Of a DNA stretch of 54,072 nt, positions 1 through 8,265 are shown piece by piece (positions within the stretch are counted from its first letter, which is position 1; each line of letters starts with the position of its first letter). Under the pieces are notes generated by a model. The model saw nothing but the letters and a program-made list of their open reading frames with translations, made no database searches and was not told the origin of the DNA. The stretch spans positions 1 through 54,072 of the forward strand of contig DATMRT010000118.1 of the NCBI GenBank assembly GCA_035565975.1, given 5' to 3'. This stretch comes from Ga0077530 sp035565975 (GTDB taxonomy: Bacteria > Pseudomonadota > Alphaproteobacteria > Rhizobiales > Hyphomicrobiaceae). The translations under genes and the position numbers were made by a program.

Positions 1-740
1 AGGAATTCGAGGCGCGTGCTGAGGAAGCGCATGTTGTCGAGCAGCGAGGCGATGTCGCGCTGCGCCGACTTGATCCTCTTGCTGATCTTGGAATCGCCAC
101 CGCGCTCGCGCATGGCGCTCGCAGCGAACGCCAGGACGCGATCGATCGAGAACGCGCTCTCCTGCACGCGCGCAACGATGTCGCCTTCCTTGCCGATCGT
201 TCGCAGGGCCACATCGAGACGCTTGCCGCGCGTCTGTTGCCCGCCTTTGATTTCGAAGACACTCGGCGCGAGACGATCGACGTCGTCCTGTATGCGCTCG
301 ATGAGATCCGCCTGGCGATGGATGAGCGATTCGATGAGGCCGATCATGACGTCCGGCCCCGTCGCGCAGGGGGCATGTCCCTTTTCCGCGCGCGCCAGAA
401 ACATGGGAAAGGCCTTCGGCTCCGCGTAGCGCACCGTGACCAGCCGGTTGCCCACGATGATGAAGGTGATCGACGATCCGGCCGGAACGGTCTGCTCGAT
501 GGCATAGATGATGTAGGCCGTCATGTAGTAGGCGCCGCCTTCGACGTAGAGCCGGTTCGACGCCTCGATCTCGCGCATCTCGGCGCGCGTCGGCACGCCG
601 ATGCCGATGGCCCGCTCGACGGCGGCGTCCTCCTCGGGTGTGGGATTGAGCAGATCGATCCACACGCTCGCGTCCGTGAGCGCATCGATATTCTTACAAG
701 TTTCGAGGCCGCTGCCGGAGGCGTCATAGATCGTCAGCAT
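1..740 (-). CDS. corA: CorA-family magnesium/divalent cation transporter, N-terminal part
   Basis: The reverse strand encodes about 246 residues from an ATG at 740; the gene runs off the left edge. The protein starts MLTIYDASGSGLE and contains WIDLLNPTPEED, typical of the cytoplasmic domain of CorA channels, which admit Mg2+ (or Co2+/Ni2+) through the inner membrane. The visible part includes the long helical region (ESLIHRQADLIERIQDDV). The two C-terminal membrane helices and the GMN selectivity motif lie outside the window, so function is assigned from the soluble domain only. No strong Shine-Dalgarno precedes the ATG. It is followed upstream, 93 bases away, by a membrane-protein gene on the same strand. 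An EfM/ZntB-like zinc exporter of the same superfamily is the main alternative. Confidence 0.85.
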   Translation of the reverse strand, partial: MLTIYDASGSGLETCKNIDALTDASVWIDLLNPTPEEDAAVERAIGIGVPTRAEMREIEASNRLYVEGGAYYMTAYIIYAIEQTVPAGSSITFIIVGNRLVTVRYAEPKAFPMFLARAEKGHAPCATGPDVMIGLIESLIHRQADLIERIQDDVDRLAPSVFEIKGGQQTRGKRLDVALRTIGKEGDIVARVQESAFSIDRVLAFAASAMRERGGDSKISKRIKSAQRDIASLLDNMRFLSTRLEF

Positions 741-833
741 CGCCACGCGTCTCGCTGCTTGGAAGGCCGGACATCCGACGTCCCTATACCCTACCTGCGA
801 CAGAAGGGCGACGGGCCGCGATGGCGCGGGGCC

Positions 834-2045
834 TCAAGTAAGTGGAGAGGGTTGCGAAGGGGCGCGCCCATTGGGAGGGGGACGGTCCGTGCGCCAGAAG
901 AGCCAGATGAAAGCCACGAGCGACAGGCCCACGAAAAGGCCAAACGTCCATGGCTCGGCCCCGGCGCCGAGGAGGCGGACGGCCCAATCGTTGATTTGCG
1001 GGTAGCGCAAAATCGCAACGGCGCTGGCGATCACGCTGGCGCCCTGGGCGATCATCTCGCGGTTCTTGTCGAGCCGGCGCAGGAAGAAGAACGGCAGCAG
1101 GATGGCCCAGGGGACGATGACGAGGCTCCAGCGGAGGTGCAGCCCGGCGTGCATCCGGCCGAAGAGCGCCATGCTCGTCTGCAGGTAGGCGTAGTCCATG
1201 AGCGGCCACGTGAGCATGGACAGGCCGCCGATGATGATGCCCCGCTCGATCACCGGCACGTACTCGGGATAGAGGATGTCGATCCGCTTGCGCCAGAAAG
1301 CGAGCAGGGCCGCAATGAGCACCATGACGGCCACGAAGAAGACCTTCATGGGCAGGAAGTACCGATCGAGCTCGGCTGAGCGCGAGCGCAGGCGCGGATC
1401 GGCCTGAAGCTCGGCGACGTCGGCGGCAAGGCGCGCCTGCACATCGCAACACTGCCGCGTGTCGAGCAGTGAGCCGGCCGGGAAGCAATAACGCTTCTCA
1501 CGGTACTCGGGCGGGAGTTCCAGGAGCGCATCGGGATGGCAGTTGCGCGTGAATTCGGCGAGACCTACGCGCTGGCGCCCGTACGTGCGCAATTTCTCGA
1601 GCCCCTCGAGGATCGGCACGCGCTGGCACTTCGAGGTGACGCCATCGGCGGACGTGCAGGGGACTTCGCTGCCCTTGTCCTGCTGCAGGGCTGCGGGTTG
1701 CACCTCCCAGATGCCGCGCAGGCGCGCGCCGCCGATCTGCTGCGCCACCCACCATGAAGCGGCAATGACGGCGACGAGGCCTACGAGGAAGCGCAGCTTG
1801 CCGTAGGGGACACGCGTCTCCTTCGACCAGTAGAGGTGCGTGAAGATGACGGACGGCCAGTAGAAGGCAGCGAGAACGACGATGCCGAAGGTCGGAAAGA
1901 AAACGAAGAGATGGCTATGCGTCAACGCGAGCGACAGCCAGTCCAGGTCCTTGAATTCAAGGATGAGCGTGGCGGTCGAGGCAACGAAGCTCGCAGCGAG
2001 GGCCGCATAAACAACGGCCACAAATAGATGAGCCCCCCAGGCCAT
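834..2045 (-). CDS. Polytopic membrane protein of unknown function
   Basis: The product has 403 residues. An earlier in-frame GTG at 2057 exists, but the ATG at 2045 is preferred because GGAGGGG lies just in front of it. About seven or eight hydrophobic segments are visible: near residues 5-28, 48-72, 90-108, 230-252, 270-290 and 310-328, and close to the C-terminus. Between the third and fourth lies a hydrophilic stretch of about 110 residues with five or six cysteines (VPCTSADGVTSKC, NCHPDALL, YCFPAG, RQCCDVQ), which suggests an extracytoplasmic, disulfide-bonded domain. I do not recognise the family. It may be co-transcribed with the downstream corA-like gene. Confidence 0.75.
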   Translation of the reverse strand: MAWGAHLFVAVVYAALAASFVASTATLILEFKDLDWLSLALTHSHLFVFFPTFGIVVLAAFYWPSVIFTHLYWSKETRVPYGKLRFLVGLVAVIAASWWVAQQIGGARLRGIWEVQPAALQQDKGSEVPCTSADGVTSKCQRVPILEGLEKLRTYGRQRVGLAEFTRNCHPDALLELPPEYREKRYCFPAGSLLDTRQCCDVQARLAADVAELQADPRLRSRSAELDRYFLPMKVFFVAVMVLIAALLAFWRKRIDILYPEYVPVIERGIIIGGLSMLTWPLMDYAYLQTSMALFGRMHAGLHLRWSLVIVPWAILLPFFFLRRLDKNREMIAQGASVIASAVAILRYPQINDWAVRLLGAGAEPWTFGLFVGLSLVAFIWLFWRTDRPPPNGRAPSQPSPLT

Positions 2046-2238
2046 AACCCCTCCCACAAACGCAATTTACGACCGCCTGCTCCCCAGCAGGTGCCTGCGC
2101 CCTCCAGCCGATTACTACATCATGCCTGCGACGGGCGCACAACGGCCGCGGCGGCCCGACATGTCGTCCTTTGGCGCCGGTGTGTGCCCCCGGTGACGCG
2201 CCGGTAATCTCGTGCTGACGGTGACTTAGCAGCATCGT

Positions 2239-2275
2239 GGCCGCCGCCCCGATTGGCAGTATCGGGGCAGCGGCC
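2239..2275. other. Strong hairpin, 15-base arms, 7-base loop
   Basis: Arms 2239-2253 and 2261-2275 pair over 15 positions with one mismatch around the loop TGGCAGT. No T-tract follows on either strand, so it is not a typical intrinsic terminator. It may be part of a structured RNA or a repeat element. Confidence 0.45.
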
Positions 2276-2471
2276 AAAATCCGCGGTTGAGCCGCTGCGG
2301 TCGACCTTGTGCACTTCGAATGGACATGGAGGGACGCGTGGGATTGTCCACCGAGAGCCAAGATCTGGCGGGGGGTCGACCGCCTTCCGCAATGGGCCCA
2401 TAGTCGCGGATCAGAGCGACATGGCGTCGTCGCACCTCCTTTCCCAGGTACGCGCAAACGTGCCGCCTGAA

Positions 2472-2501
2472 GCCGATCGCACGGATGCGTGCGCGATCGG
2501 C
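2472..2501. other. Perfect 9-bp inverted repeat
   Basis: GCCGATCGC at 2472-2480 pairs perfectly with GCGATCGGC at 2493-2501, and extra GCAC/GTGC pairing is possible inside the loop. A further 8-bp repeat, CCGGCTGG (2501-2508) with CCAGCCGG (2524-2531), follows directly. With the 2239 hairpin this makes a highly structured block upstream of tRNA-Thr. Confidence 0.45.
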
Positions 2502-2814
2502 CGGCTGGTTGGGTAAGCGGCGGCCAGCCGGGCGCTTGGTGTGGTGTCGTCCGCCGCTAAGCGATTTTCGCCACACGCTCAGGTTGACATCAATCCCTGA
2601 ATACACCGTAAACGCGCATAAGAAGCACTTATCAACCGATAGTTGCAATTCCGCCGCAGCCAGGGCCCCGATCGGCCGACTCAGGAGGCGGAGGCGGCCG
2701 CTGTGGATGCCGCTGCCGCAGGCTGCCGCGCCAATGGCCAAGAGCATTGCCAATCCGCCCGGCCGGGGCTATGGACAGCGCATCTTTTCGGCGCGCCCCG
2801 TCGTGCCACCCAGT

Positions 2815-2890
2815 GCCGCAATAGCTCAGCCGGTAGAGCATCGCATTCGTAATGCGGGGGTCGGGGGTTCGAGTCCCTCTTGCGGCACCA
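2815..2890 (+). tRNA. tRNA-Thr (anticodon CGU)
   Basis: A 76-base cloverleaf including an encoded CCA at 2888-2890. The acceptor stem pairs GCCGCAA (2815-2821) with TTGCGGC (2880-2886). The D-arm contains AGCTCAGCCGGTAGAGC and the T-arm has GGTTCGAGTCC. The anticodon stem TCGCA/TGCGG encloses the loop TTCGTAA, giving anticodon CGT, which reads ACG threonine codons. Confidence 0.96.
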
Positions 2891-3240
2891 CGACTTTCCT
2901 AAGTGGCTGGGAAGTCGTAAGCATTGAGCATCATTGGATATTCGGCCGCCCCACTGGCGCGCGCTCCACCGCCCGAACGCTCAGGCTGATACTTTCGACA
3001 ACTCCAAAAAGCGTGTCTCCGCGGGTGCCCTTGCCAGCGCCCGCAGTGCTCGTCCGCTCAACGCACGCGCCGCGTTCTGTCGCGCGCCGGGGGAAGATGG
3101 GGAGAAACAGCCATGGTGGCTCAACAGCGCCGGAAGCATTGTTAACGCGCAAAACCACTCGGACCGCTCGGGGGCTCGGTCGTCGGGCATCCATAAGGTA
3201 AGAAAATGGCCCCAAGCCTGGATTGGGCGGGCCGCTGGCG
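2891..3240. other. Gene-free stretch between tRNA-Thr and the fabI remnant
   Basis: No convincing gene. Open frames here have no recognisable translation. Together with the decayed fabI piece that follows, about 900 bases downstream of tRNA-Thr appear to be non-functional or decayed DNA. I searched by eye for a copy of the tRNA 3' end that could mark an attachment site and saw none. Confidence 0.4.
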
Positions 3241-3665
3241 CGAGTTTTGCGCCTCCACGTTGCTTCCCCTGGACCTCGGCAGGGAAGGCTAGCTCGACGC
3301 CATATTCGAGAACATCCAAAAGAAATGGCGGCGGCTCGATATCCTTCAGCACGCGATTGCCTTTGCTCCTAAGGAAGACCTCCAAGGCCGAGCCGTCGAT
3401 GGCTCCAAGTCCGGATTCCTCCTCGCGATGGAGCTCTCCTGCTGGTCCTTCATCCGCATGACGAAGCTCGCGGTGCCACTCATGAAGGACGGCGCGTTGC
3501 ATTCACGATGACCTATTACGGCTCGCGGATGGTCGTCGAGCACTACAACATGATGGGACCGGTAAAGGCCGCGCTCGAATCGGCGACGCGCTACATGGCC
3601 GCCGAGCTCGGGCCGAAAAAAGTTCCGCGTGCTTGCGATCTCTCCCGGCCCGCTCAAGTCGACTG
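3241..3665 (+). pseudogene. fabI: Decayed fragment of an enoyl-ACP reductase (fabI)
   Basis: Three stretches in two alternating frames match the middle and C-terminal part of FabI, the NADH-dependent enoyl-ACP reductase of fatty-acid synthesis. Frame one reads LLPLDLGREG, then an in-frame TAG at 3290-3292, then LDAIFENIQKKWRRLDILQHA, IAFAPKEDLQG and SGFLLAMELSCWSFIRM up to MKDG. A one-base loss near 3500 moves the match to MTYYGSRMVVEHYNMMGPVK and LESATRYMAAELGPK. A one-base gain in the A-run 3616-3621 returns it to the first frame: FRVLAISPGPLKS. The N-terminal nucleotide-binding half and the true C-terminus are absent. The family assignment is secure; the fragment cannot encode a working enzyme. 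Confidence 0.88.
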
Positions 3666-3797
3666 AGGATGCGAGGCCTACGGCCAATGCAAGAAGAGGT
3701 GCGGGTTCAAACCGAAGTGCAATCGAGGAAAGTGCGTATTGCAGCAGATGTTGACCGTCCTGATGCTGCACGCGTGCCCATCCACGGAGGATTCACA

Positions 3798-4487
3798 ATG
3801 ACACGATCATGGACCAATGCACTCCTTCCGGCCGCAATCGTTGCAGTATCTGCAGCGCTTCTCCCCCTCAGCCAGAGCCAGGCTCAATCCAACCTCAGAG
3901 AGCGGGTCGCGGCAGCGGTCGAGACCGTCGAGGGTGCATGTGCCAAGGACATTCAGAACTTCTGCGGCAAGGTAACGCGCGGCGAAGGCCGGTTGATCAC
4001 GTGCATGCAGGCGTTCGACGACCAACTGAGCCGCAGGTGCCAGTGGGCGCTCTATCGCGTGTCGCGCAATCTGGAGGGCGTCGTGGACCGTGTCGAGCGG
4101 CTGGCCGAGGCCTGTTGGAATGACATTCAATCGCAATGCGCCGACGCCGAGCGCATCGGGCAATGCATCATGGAGAAGCGCGAGAATCTTTCTCCCGCAT
4201 GTGGCAAGGTCGCCGCGAGCCTGAGAAGTGCCATGCAAGGTCTGGCCAGCCTGAGAGGCTTGCCGGTCGTCGCGTCCGACAATTCCAACCTTGGCGAAGT
4301 CATCGACATCAAGCGAGGGCCGGATGGTGCCATTCAGGCCATCGAAGTCGAAGTGGACCGCATGCTGGGGCTCGGAACCAGAGTCGTAACGATCACCGCC
4401 GACAAGTTCGAGCAGATCGGCGACAAAGTGCGTCTGATGCTCGGCAGGGACGAGGTTAAGACCTTGCCGGAAACCAAGAGCAAATGA
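3798..4487 (+). CDS. Exported cysteine-rich repeat / PRC-barrel protein
   Basis: The product has 229 residues. The start at 3798 is set by CGGAGG seven bases upstream and by the signal peptide that follows (LLPAAIVAVSAALLPLSQSQAQ, shown here only as its hydrophobic core and the SQAQ cleavage region). Two segments resemble the eukaryote-like cysteine-rich GLG1 repeat: one around ACAKDIQNFC..GRLITCMQ, one around ACWNDIQSQC..IGQCIMEKR. The last 75 residues (LRGLPVVASDNSNLGEVIDI to the end) fit a PRC-barrel, a small beta-barrel found in RimM and envelope proteins. The combination suggests a periplasmic structural or stress protein. The gene stands just upstream of the DUF3302/HlyD pair. Confidence 0.8.
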   Translation: MTRSWTNALLPAAIVAVSAALLPLSQSQAQSNLRERVAAAVETVEGACAKDIQNFCGKVTRGEGRLITCMQAFDDQLSRRCQWALYRVSRNLEGVVDRVERLAEACWNDIQSQCADAERIGQCIMEKRENLSPACGKVAASLRSAMQGLASLRGLPVVASDNSNLGEVIDIKRGPDGAIQAIEVEVDRMLGLGTRVVTITADKFEQIGDKVRLMLGRDEVKTLPETKSK

Positions 4488-4554
4488 ACCTGCGCGGTTG
4501 CGCGGGTGCGCTGGTATGGTGACCGCCTGAATTGGGTGGTCGAAGGTGCTCGCA

Positions 4555-5022
4555 ATGACACCACTTCAAGCGGTCGCCAAACCGGATCACGTCCCGTTCT
4601 TCATTACGGGACCGGGACAATCGGACATTCTGTTCTGGATCGTCGCGCTGGTGCTCATCGGCGCGGTTCTCGCGGCAGGCATCCTCTTTTTCTGGCTCCA
4701 CTCGCTGCCCGAGCGCATGGTCCACAACCGCGCTCAGTTCGATATCGTCGCTGTCCTCGCATTGCTCTCGCTGTTCACGCACATCCATGCCTTCTGGGTG
4801 GCTGCGCTCCTCCTGGCGCTCATCAAGTTTCCGAACTTCTCCGTCACGGATGTTTCAGGACCGCTCGATCGGATCGCGAAATCGCTGGAGCGCGTTGTCG
4901 ATGACCGATCGATCGAGGAGGCGGCGCCCGCGCTGCCGGCCGCCAAGGTGCCATCACCGCCTGCTTCGGCGTCCGCTCCAGAACCGACCGCCGTGCTCAC
5001 GCCAAAGGTGAAGCATGCTTGA
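4555..5022 (+). CDS. DUF3302 (YiaW/YibI-like) inner-membrane protein
   Basis: The product has 155 residues. The ATG at 4555 is chosen over an in-frame GTG at 4546 because the GAAGG around 4542-4546 sits at normal spacing for the ATG. Two or three membrane segments are visible (FWIVALVLIGAVLAAGILFF, then FDIVAVLALLSLFTHIHAFW and WVAALLLALI) with the short loop HSLPERMVHNRAQ between them, the pattern of DUF3302. In enterobacteria DUF3302 genes (yiaW, yibI) sit directly before HlyD-type genes (yiaV, yibH), and that arrangement is repeated here with an 8-base overlap. The C-terminus is a Pro/Ala-rich tail. A role as partner of the membrane-fusion protein is inferred from the pairing. Confidence 0.8.
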   Translation: MTPLQAVAKPDHVPFFITGPGQSDILFWIVALVLIGAVLAAGILFFWLHSLPERMVHNRAQFDIVAVLALLSLFTHIHAFWVAALLLALIKFPNFSVTDVSGPLDRIAKSLERVVDDRSIEEAAPALPAAKVPSPPASASAPEPTAVLTPKVKHA

Positions 5023-6244
5023 GCTGCTGCTGTGCTCGCTCTTCACGATTTTTCCCGACTACCTGTACCGGCGCTATCAGGGCAAGCGCATCGGCAAGGA
5101 GATCACGATCTACTCCGTGTGGTACGAGTACCGGTACGGCATCACGACCTGCCTGATGCTCACGATCGCGCTGATCACGATCGTCTTTTACAATCACCCC
5201 TCGACGAGCAACGTCACATCCCTCTACCGCACGATATCCATTCTGCCGGAGGCCAATGGGCGCGTGTCCGAAATCCTCGTCGGCTCGAGCGCCGACGTGA
5301 AAAAGGGCGACCCGATTTTCCGTCTGGACAGCACGCGACAGACTGCAGCCCTTGAAGTCGCAACCCGCCGCATCGCCGAAATCGAAGCCGCCATGCTCAT
5401 GGCACAGGCGGACATCGCTGCGGCAGAGGGCCAGATCCTGAAGGCCCAGGGCGCCTACGAGCAGGCGTTGGAGGAGCTCGAGACCAAGGAGACGCTGCAG
5501 CGTCGCAATGCCGACGTCGTTGCAGCGCGGGAAATCGAAAGACTTCGCAAGCTCGTCGAGACCCGCAACGGCGACGTGGTCGCGGCGACGGCGGCACGGC
5601 AAGCGGCGCAAACGAGGCTCTCGACCCTTCTCCCGGCCGAGAAGGCGACGGCCGAGGCCGCACGCGAGCAAGCTCAAGTCGAGCTTTCGAAGACAGTCGT
5701 CTACGCCGGCGTCTCGGGACGCATCGAGCAGTTCGTGCTGCGTGTCGGCGACGTGGTGAACCCTCTCATGCGGCCGGCCGGCATCCTCATTCCCGAAGGC
5801 GCAGGACAGGCGCGGCTCATCGCGGGATTTGGGCAGATCGAAGCGCAGGTCTTGAGACCGGGCATGGTGGCAGAAGCCACGTGCATGTCGAAACCCTGGA
5901 CGATCATCCCGATGGTCGTCACGAACGTGCAGGATGCCGTCGCAGCAGGTCAGGTGCGGGCGACGGAGCAGCTCGTGGAGGCACCGCAGCTCGCCAAAGC
6001 GGGCACGATCACGGCCTTTCTCGAACCCATGTTTCCGGGCGGGATGGACGATGTCACGCCCGGCAGCAGCTGCATTGCCAATGCCTACTCCAACAACCAC
6101 GACGCACTCGCCAGCAAGGACATCGGCTTCGGCAGGTGGCTCTACCTTCATATTGTCGATGCCGTCGCCGTGGTCCACGCCATGATCCTGCGCGTCCATG
6201 CGGCTGTCCTGCCCTTGAAGATCCTGGTCTTCTCCGCGCATTGA
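5015..6244 (+). CDS. HlyD-family membrane fusion protein (YiaV/YibH-like)
   Basis: The product has 409 residues and the start overlaps the DUF3302 stop by 8 bases, which implies translational coupling. An N-terminal hydrophobic segment (ITTCLMLTIALITIVFY) anchors it. A lipoyl/barrel-sandwich half (ILPEANGRVSEILVGSSADV, KKGDPIFRLD) precedes a long alpha-helical hairpin rich in Ala, Glu and Gln, about residues 105-220. The second lipoyl half follows (VVYAGVSGRIEQFVLRVGDV). These proteins bridge an inner-membrane exporter to the outer membrane. No ABC, RND or MFS pump or TolC-type gene is adjacent, so the DUF3302 protein may be the only inner-membrane partner. Substrate unknown. Confidence 0.88.
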   Translation: MLELLLCSLFTIFPDYLYRRYQGKRIGKEITIYSVWYEYRYGITTCLMLTIALITIVFYNHPSTSNVTSLYRTISILPEANGRVSEILVGSSADVKKGDPIFRLDSTRQTAALEVATRRIAEIEAAMLMAQADIAAAEGQILKAQGAYEQALEELETKETLQRRNADVVAAREIERLRKLVETRNGDVVAATAARQAAQTRLSTLLPAEKATAEAAREQAQVELSKTVVYAGVSGRIEQFVLRVGDVVNPLMRPAGILIPEGAGQARLIAGFGQIEAQVLRPGMVAEATCMSKPWTIIPMVVTNVQDAVAAGQVRATEQLVEAPQLAKAGTITAFLEPMFPGGMDDVTPGSSCIANAYSNNHDALASKDIGFGRWLYLHIVDAVAVVHAMILRVHAAVLPLKILVFSAH

Positions 6245-6504
6245 GTGATCGGCGCTCGAACGTCCGCGATGCGCCAATTAGGTTGAGGCTTCGAACTCCC
6301 GTCTGCGATTATCCCACTGCATATCAATAGATTATGCGGGAGTGGGCTCCGAATTCGCTGCGGTCTCCCGCTCTCTCCGTCCCATTTTCGCTACCAGATC
6401 CGTGCACAGTATCCGTGAGGGTGTGGGGTCCATGCACTGGCGGCGCGTCGAGACTGCGCCAATAGTAACCCTTGAGCATCGCCACTCTCGTCACGAGCTC
6501 TGTC

Positions 6505-7767
6505 ATGCGCACGCGCCGCGCCATCCGTGCAGTCGCAGCCGGTTCAGTGCTGTGGGCTTGGCTTGCCCCCGCCGCATCCGCCCAGAGCGATATCGTCTGG
6601 GAAAAGGACGGCTGGCGCGTGCAGATGCTGGTCTCGGCAAAATCGGCGCTCGGATGCCAGGCCATCAAGGGCTTCGCCAGCACGCACGATGCCAGCCGCT
6701 CTGCAGCCTGGGGCTTCATCAGCACCGTCAAGGGGCAGTGGGGGCTTGCCATGATCGGCCCGGCCGCGGACCGCATGGCCGGCAAACGGATCACGATCTC
6801 GGTCGACAATGAGGTTCTCCAGGTCGCCCACCCGCGCCGCCTTCCGAATGGTCTCACGATTATTGGGCTGCTACCTGTCGGCCGAATGAGCGCTGTCGCG
6901 TCCGGGCGCTCGCTGACCTTCACCGCACCGGCGACGAGTGCTGAGTTCTCGCTGGCAGGGGCGGCGGCAGCGCTCGCCGCAGTATCGAAGTGCGCCGTGG
7001 CGGTGCGCGAGGCTGCCGCACGCGCTACGGACAGCACGCCCAATACCGGCGGCGCGACATCAAAGCCGTCACCCCGCCTGTCGGCCGGCACCGGCTTCTA
7101 TGTCTCCAAGGCCGGCGACGTCCTCACGAACGCACACGTCGTCCAGGGCTGCGGCAGCATCGCGATCAAGGGTCATGGCGATGCGAGCTCTCGTCCGGCG
7201 CACGTCCGCGCGACCGACGCGAACCGCGACCTCGCGCTCGTCACCGGCGAGACGCCGCCGAGCCGGCCACCGACCGTGCTTTCGTGGCGCCGTGAAACGC
7301 GCCTCGGGGAACAGATCGCCATCTTCGGCTTCCCGTATCTTGGCGCGCTCGCTTCCTCGGGCACATTCACGCGCGGCGACGTGACGGCACTCGCCGGCAT
7401 CGCCGACAATCAACTACACTTCCAGCTCTCGGCTCCCGTGCAGCAGGGAAACAGCGGCGGGCCCGTCGTCGATGAGCGGGCTCAGGTCGTCGGTGTCGTG
7501 GTGGCGAAACTCAATGCGCTGGCCGTTGCACGGGCGGGCGGCGACATCCCGCAGAACGTGAACTTCGCGATCAAGTCCGCCGAAGCCATTTCGTTCATGG
7601 AAGCGAGCGGGATCACTGCGGCGACGTCCAGCCCCGGCGCCGCGCCCCTCACCGGTCCCGATCTCGCCGAGCGGCTCAGAGACGGCGCTGTGCTCATCAC
7701 ATGCTCTGGCGCCACCAACGCCAAAGCCCGGCGAGCTGAGGGGGAAAAGCTCACCGGGCCGGGCTGA
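6505..7767 (+). CDS. Secreted trypsin-like serine protease (DegP/HtrA-type fold)
   Basis: The product has 420 residues. The ATG at 6505 is favoured over an upstream in-frame TTG at 6472 because it places a clean signal peptide first (MRTRRAIRAVAAGSV..APAASAQ). Residues 28-165 form an uncharacterised N-terminal domain. The protease domain, from about residue 190, shows the triad H211 (TNAHVV), D242 (ANRDLAL) and S317 (QQGNSGGP). No PDZ domain follows; the C-terminus is short. This fits a periplasmic protease that either degrades or senses damaged proteins. The N-terminal region resembles the invasion-associated-locus-B-like domain in rough outline only, so that is a guess. Confidence 0.87.
   Translation: MRTRRAIRAVAAGSVLWAWLAPAASAQSDIVWEKDGWRVQMLVSAKSALGCQAIKGFASTHDASRSAAWGFISTVKGQWGLAMIGPAADRMAGKRITISVDNEVLQVAHPRRLPNGLTIIGLLPVGRMSAVASGRSLTFTAPATSAEFSLAGAAAALAAVSKCAVAVREAAARATDSTPNTGGATSKPSPRLSAGTGFYVSKAGDVLTNAHVVQGCGSIAIKGHGDASSRPAHVRATDANRDLALVTGETPPSRPPTVLSWRRETRLGEQIAIFGFPYLGALASSGTFTRGDVTALAGIADNQLHFQLSAPVQQGNSGGPVVDERAQVVGVVVAKLNALAVARAGGDIPQNVNFAIKSAEAISFMEASGITAATSSPGAAPLTGPDLAERLRDGAVLITCSGATNAKARRAEGEKLTGPG
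7726..7759 (+). terminator. Possible terminator hairpin at the end of the protease gene
   Basis: GCCCGGCGAGCT (7726-7737) pairs with AGCTCACCGGGC (7748-7759), with one mismatch and a 10-base loop, overlapping the last codons of the protease. A second GCCGGGCT copy right after it allows alternative pairing. It lacks a T-tract, so intrinsic termination is uncertain. Confidence 0.3.
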
Positions 7768-7857
7768 GAGGAACGCCCATCCGACGGGGGGCGGCGGGCG
7801 CTCACACTGCCTAACAACGGAGGCCCCTCTAAGTTTCCGTCGCACGGCCAATTTTTT

Positions 7858-8052
7858 TTAGCCGCGGTCGCGCCGGTCAGGCTCAGGCGCATCGAGTGTC
7901 CCGCGCACGTGCTCGGCAACGCCGTTCGAAATGGCGTCGAGCACCGTCCGCAGCTCGTTGAGCGCGCGCTCGGCATCGCCCCAGCGCTCGTCTTTAACGG
8001 CCGATGCGAGCGCGCTCATCTTCTCCATGGCCTCGTGCGCTTGCTGCAACAT
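7858..8052 (-). CDS. Small helical protein, unknown
   Basis: The product has 64 residues (MLQQAHEAMEKMSALASAV...). It is almost entirely amphipathic helix with an acidic/basic tail (DAPEPDRRDRG). It lies three bases downstream of another small helical protein gene on the same strand, so the two are probably one transcript. No family recognised. The case for coding rests on the helical composition and tight pairing. Confidence 0.5.
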   Translation of the reverse strand: MLQQAHEAMEKMSALASAVKDERWGDAERALNELRTVLDAISNGVAEHVRGTLDAPEPDRRDRG

Positions 8053-8055
8053 GGA

Positions 8056-8265
8056 TCAAACCCGCGCGCACCGTTCCGCCGCCAAGTCGTAAATCGTTGC
8101 ACTCGGCATCGTCGGCCGGCGCAGCTCCTGAAGCAAAATGCCCGTCTGGATATGCATTTCCTGAATCACTCGAGCCGCCGACGCTGTATCGCCCTTCCCG
8201 GCCGCATTTCGCGCCAGCTCTATGACGGCCTGCAGCTCTTCGATCTTTCTCAGCGTATTCGCCAT
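8056..8265 (-). CDS. Small helical protein, unknown
   Basis: The product has 69 residues, starting at MANTLRKIEELQAVIELARN; an upstream ATG in frame would add 12 residues that do not look like protein. The predicted structure is two helices, possibly a coiled coil. The residues EMHIQTGILLQELR follow a short hinge. It is the first gene of a two-gene unit with the 64-residue protein. Function unknown. Confidence 0.5.
   Translation of the reverse strand: MANTLRKIEELQAVIELARNAAGKGDTASAARVIQEMHIQTGILLQELRRPTMPSATIYDLAAERCARV

Larger units (their letters stand above)
2046..2814. other. Gene-free stretch with strong inverted repeats
   Basis: About 770 bases between the membrane-protein gene and tRNA-Thr hold no frame that looks like a real protein; the frames present have arginine-rich, low-information translations and overlap one another. 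The stretch contains several strong inverted repeats (2239-2275, 2472-2501, 2501-2531), described separately. The promoter of the leftward gene at 2045 and that of the tRNA must lie here, but I cannot pinpoint either. Confidence 0.5.

Noticed and set aside
2934..3461. A 175-residue plus-strand frame next to the fabI remnant
   Set aside because: It lies out of frame with the fabI match and its own translation has no recognisable features.
2815..3797. A possible genomic island entering at the 3' end of tRNA-Thr
   Set aside because: No integrase, no repeat of the tRNA 3' end and no phage gene is visible; only the decayed fabI piece is there.
4997..6277. A 426-residue reverse frame over the HlyD gene
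   Set aside because: Antisense to a clear HlyD protein with a coupled start; no recognisable domain.
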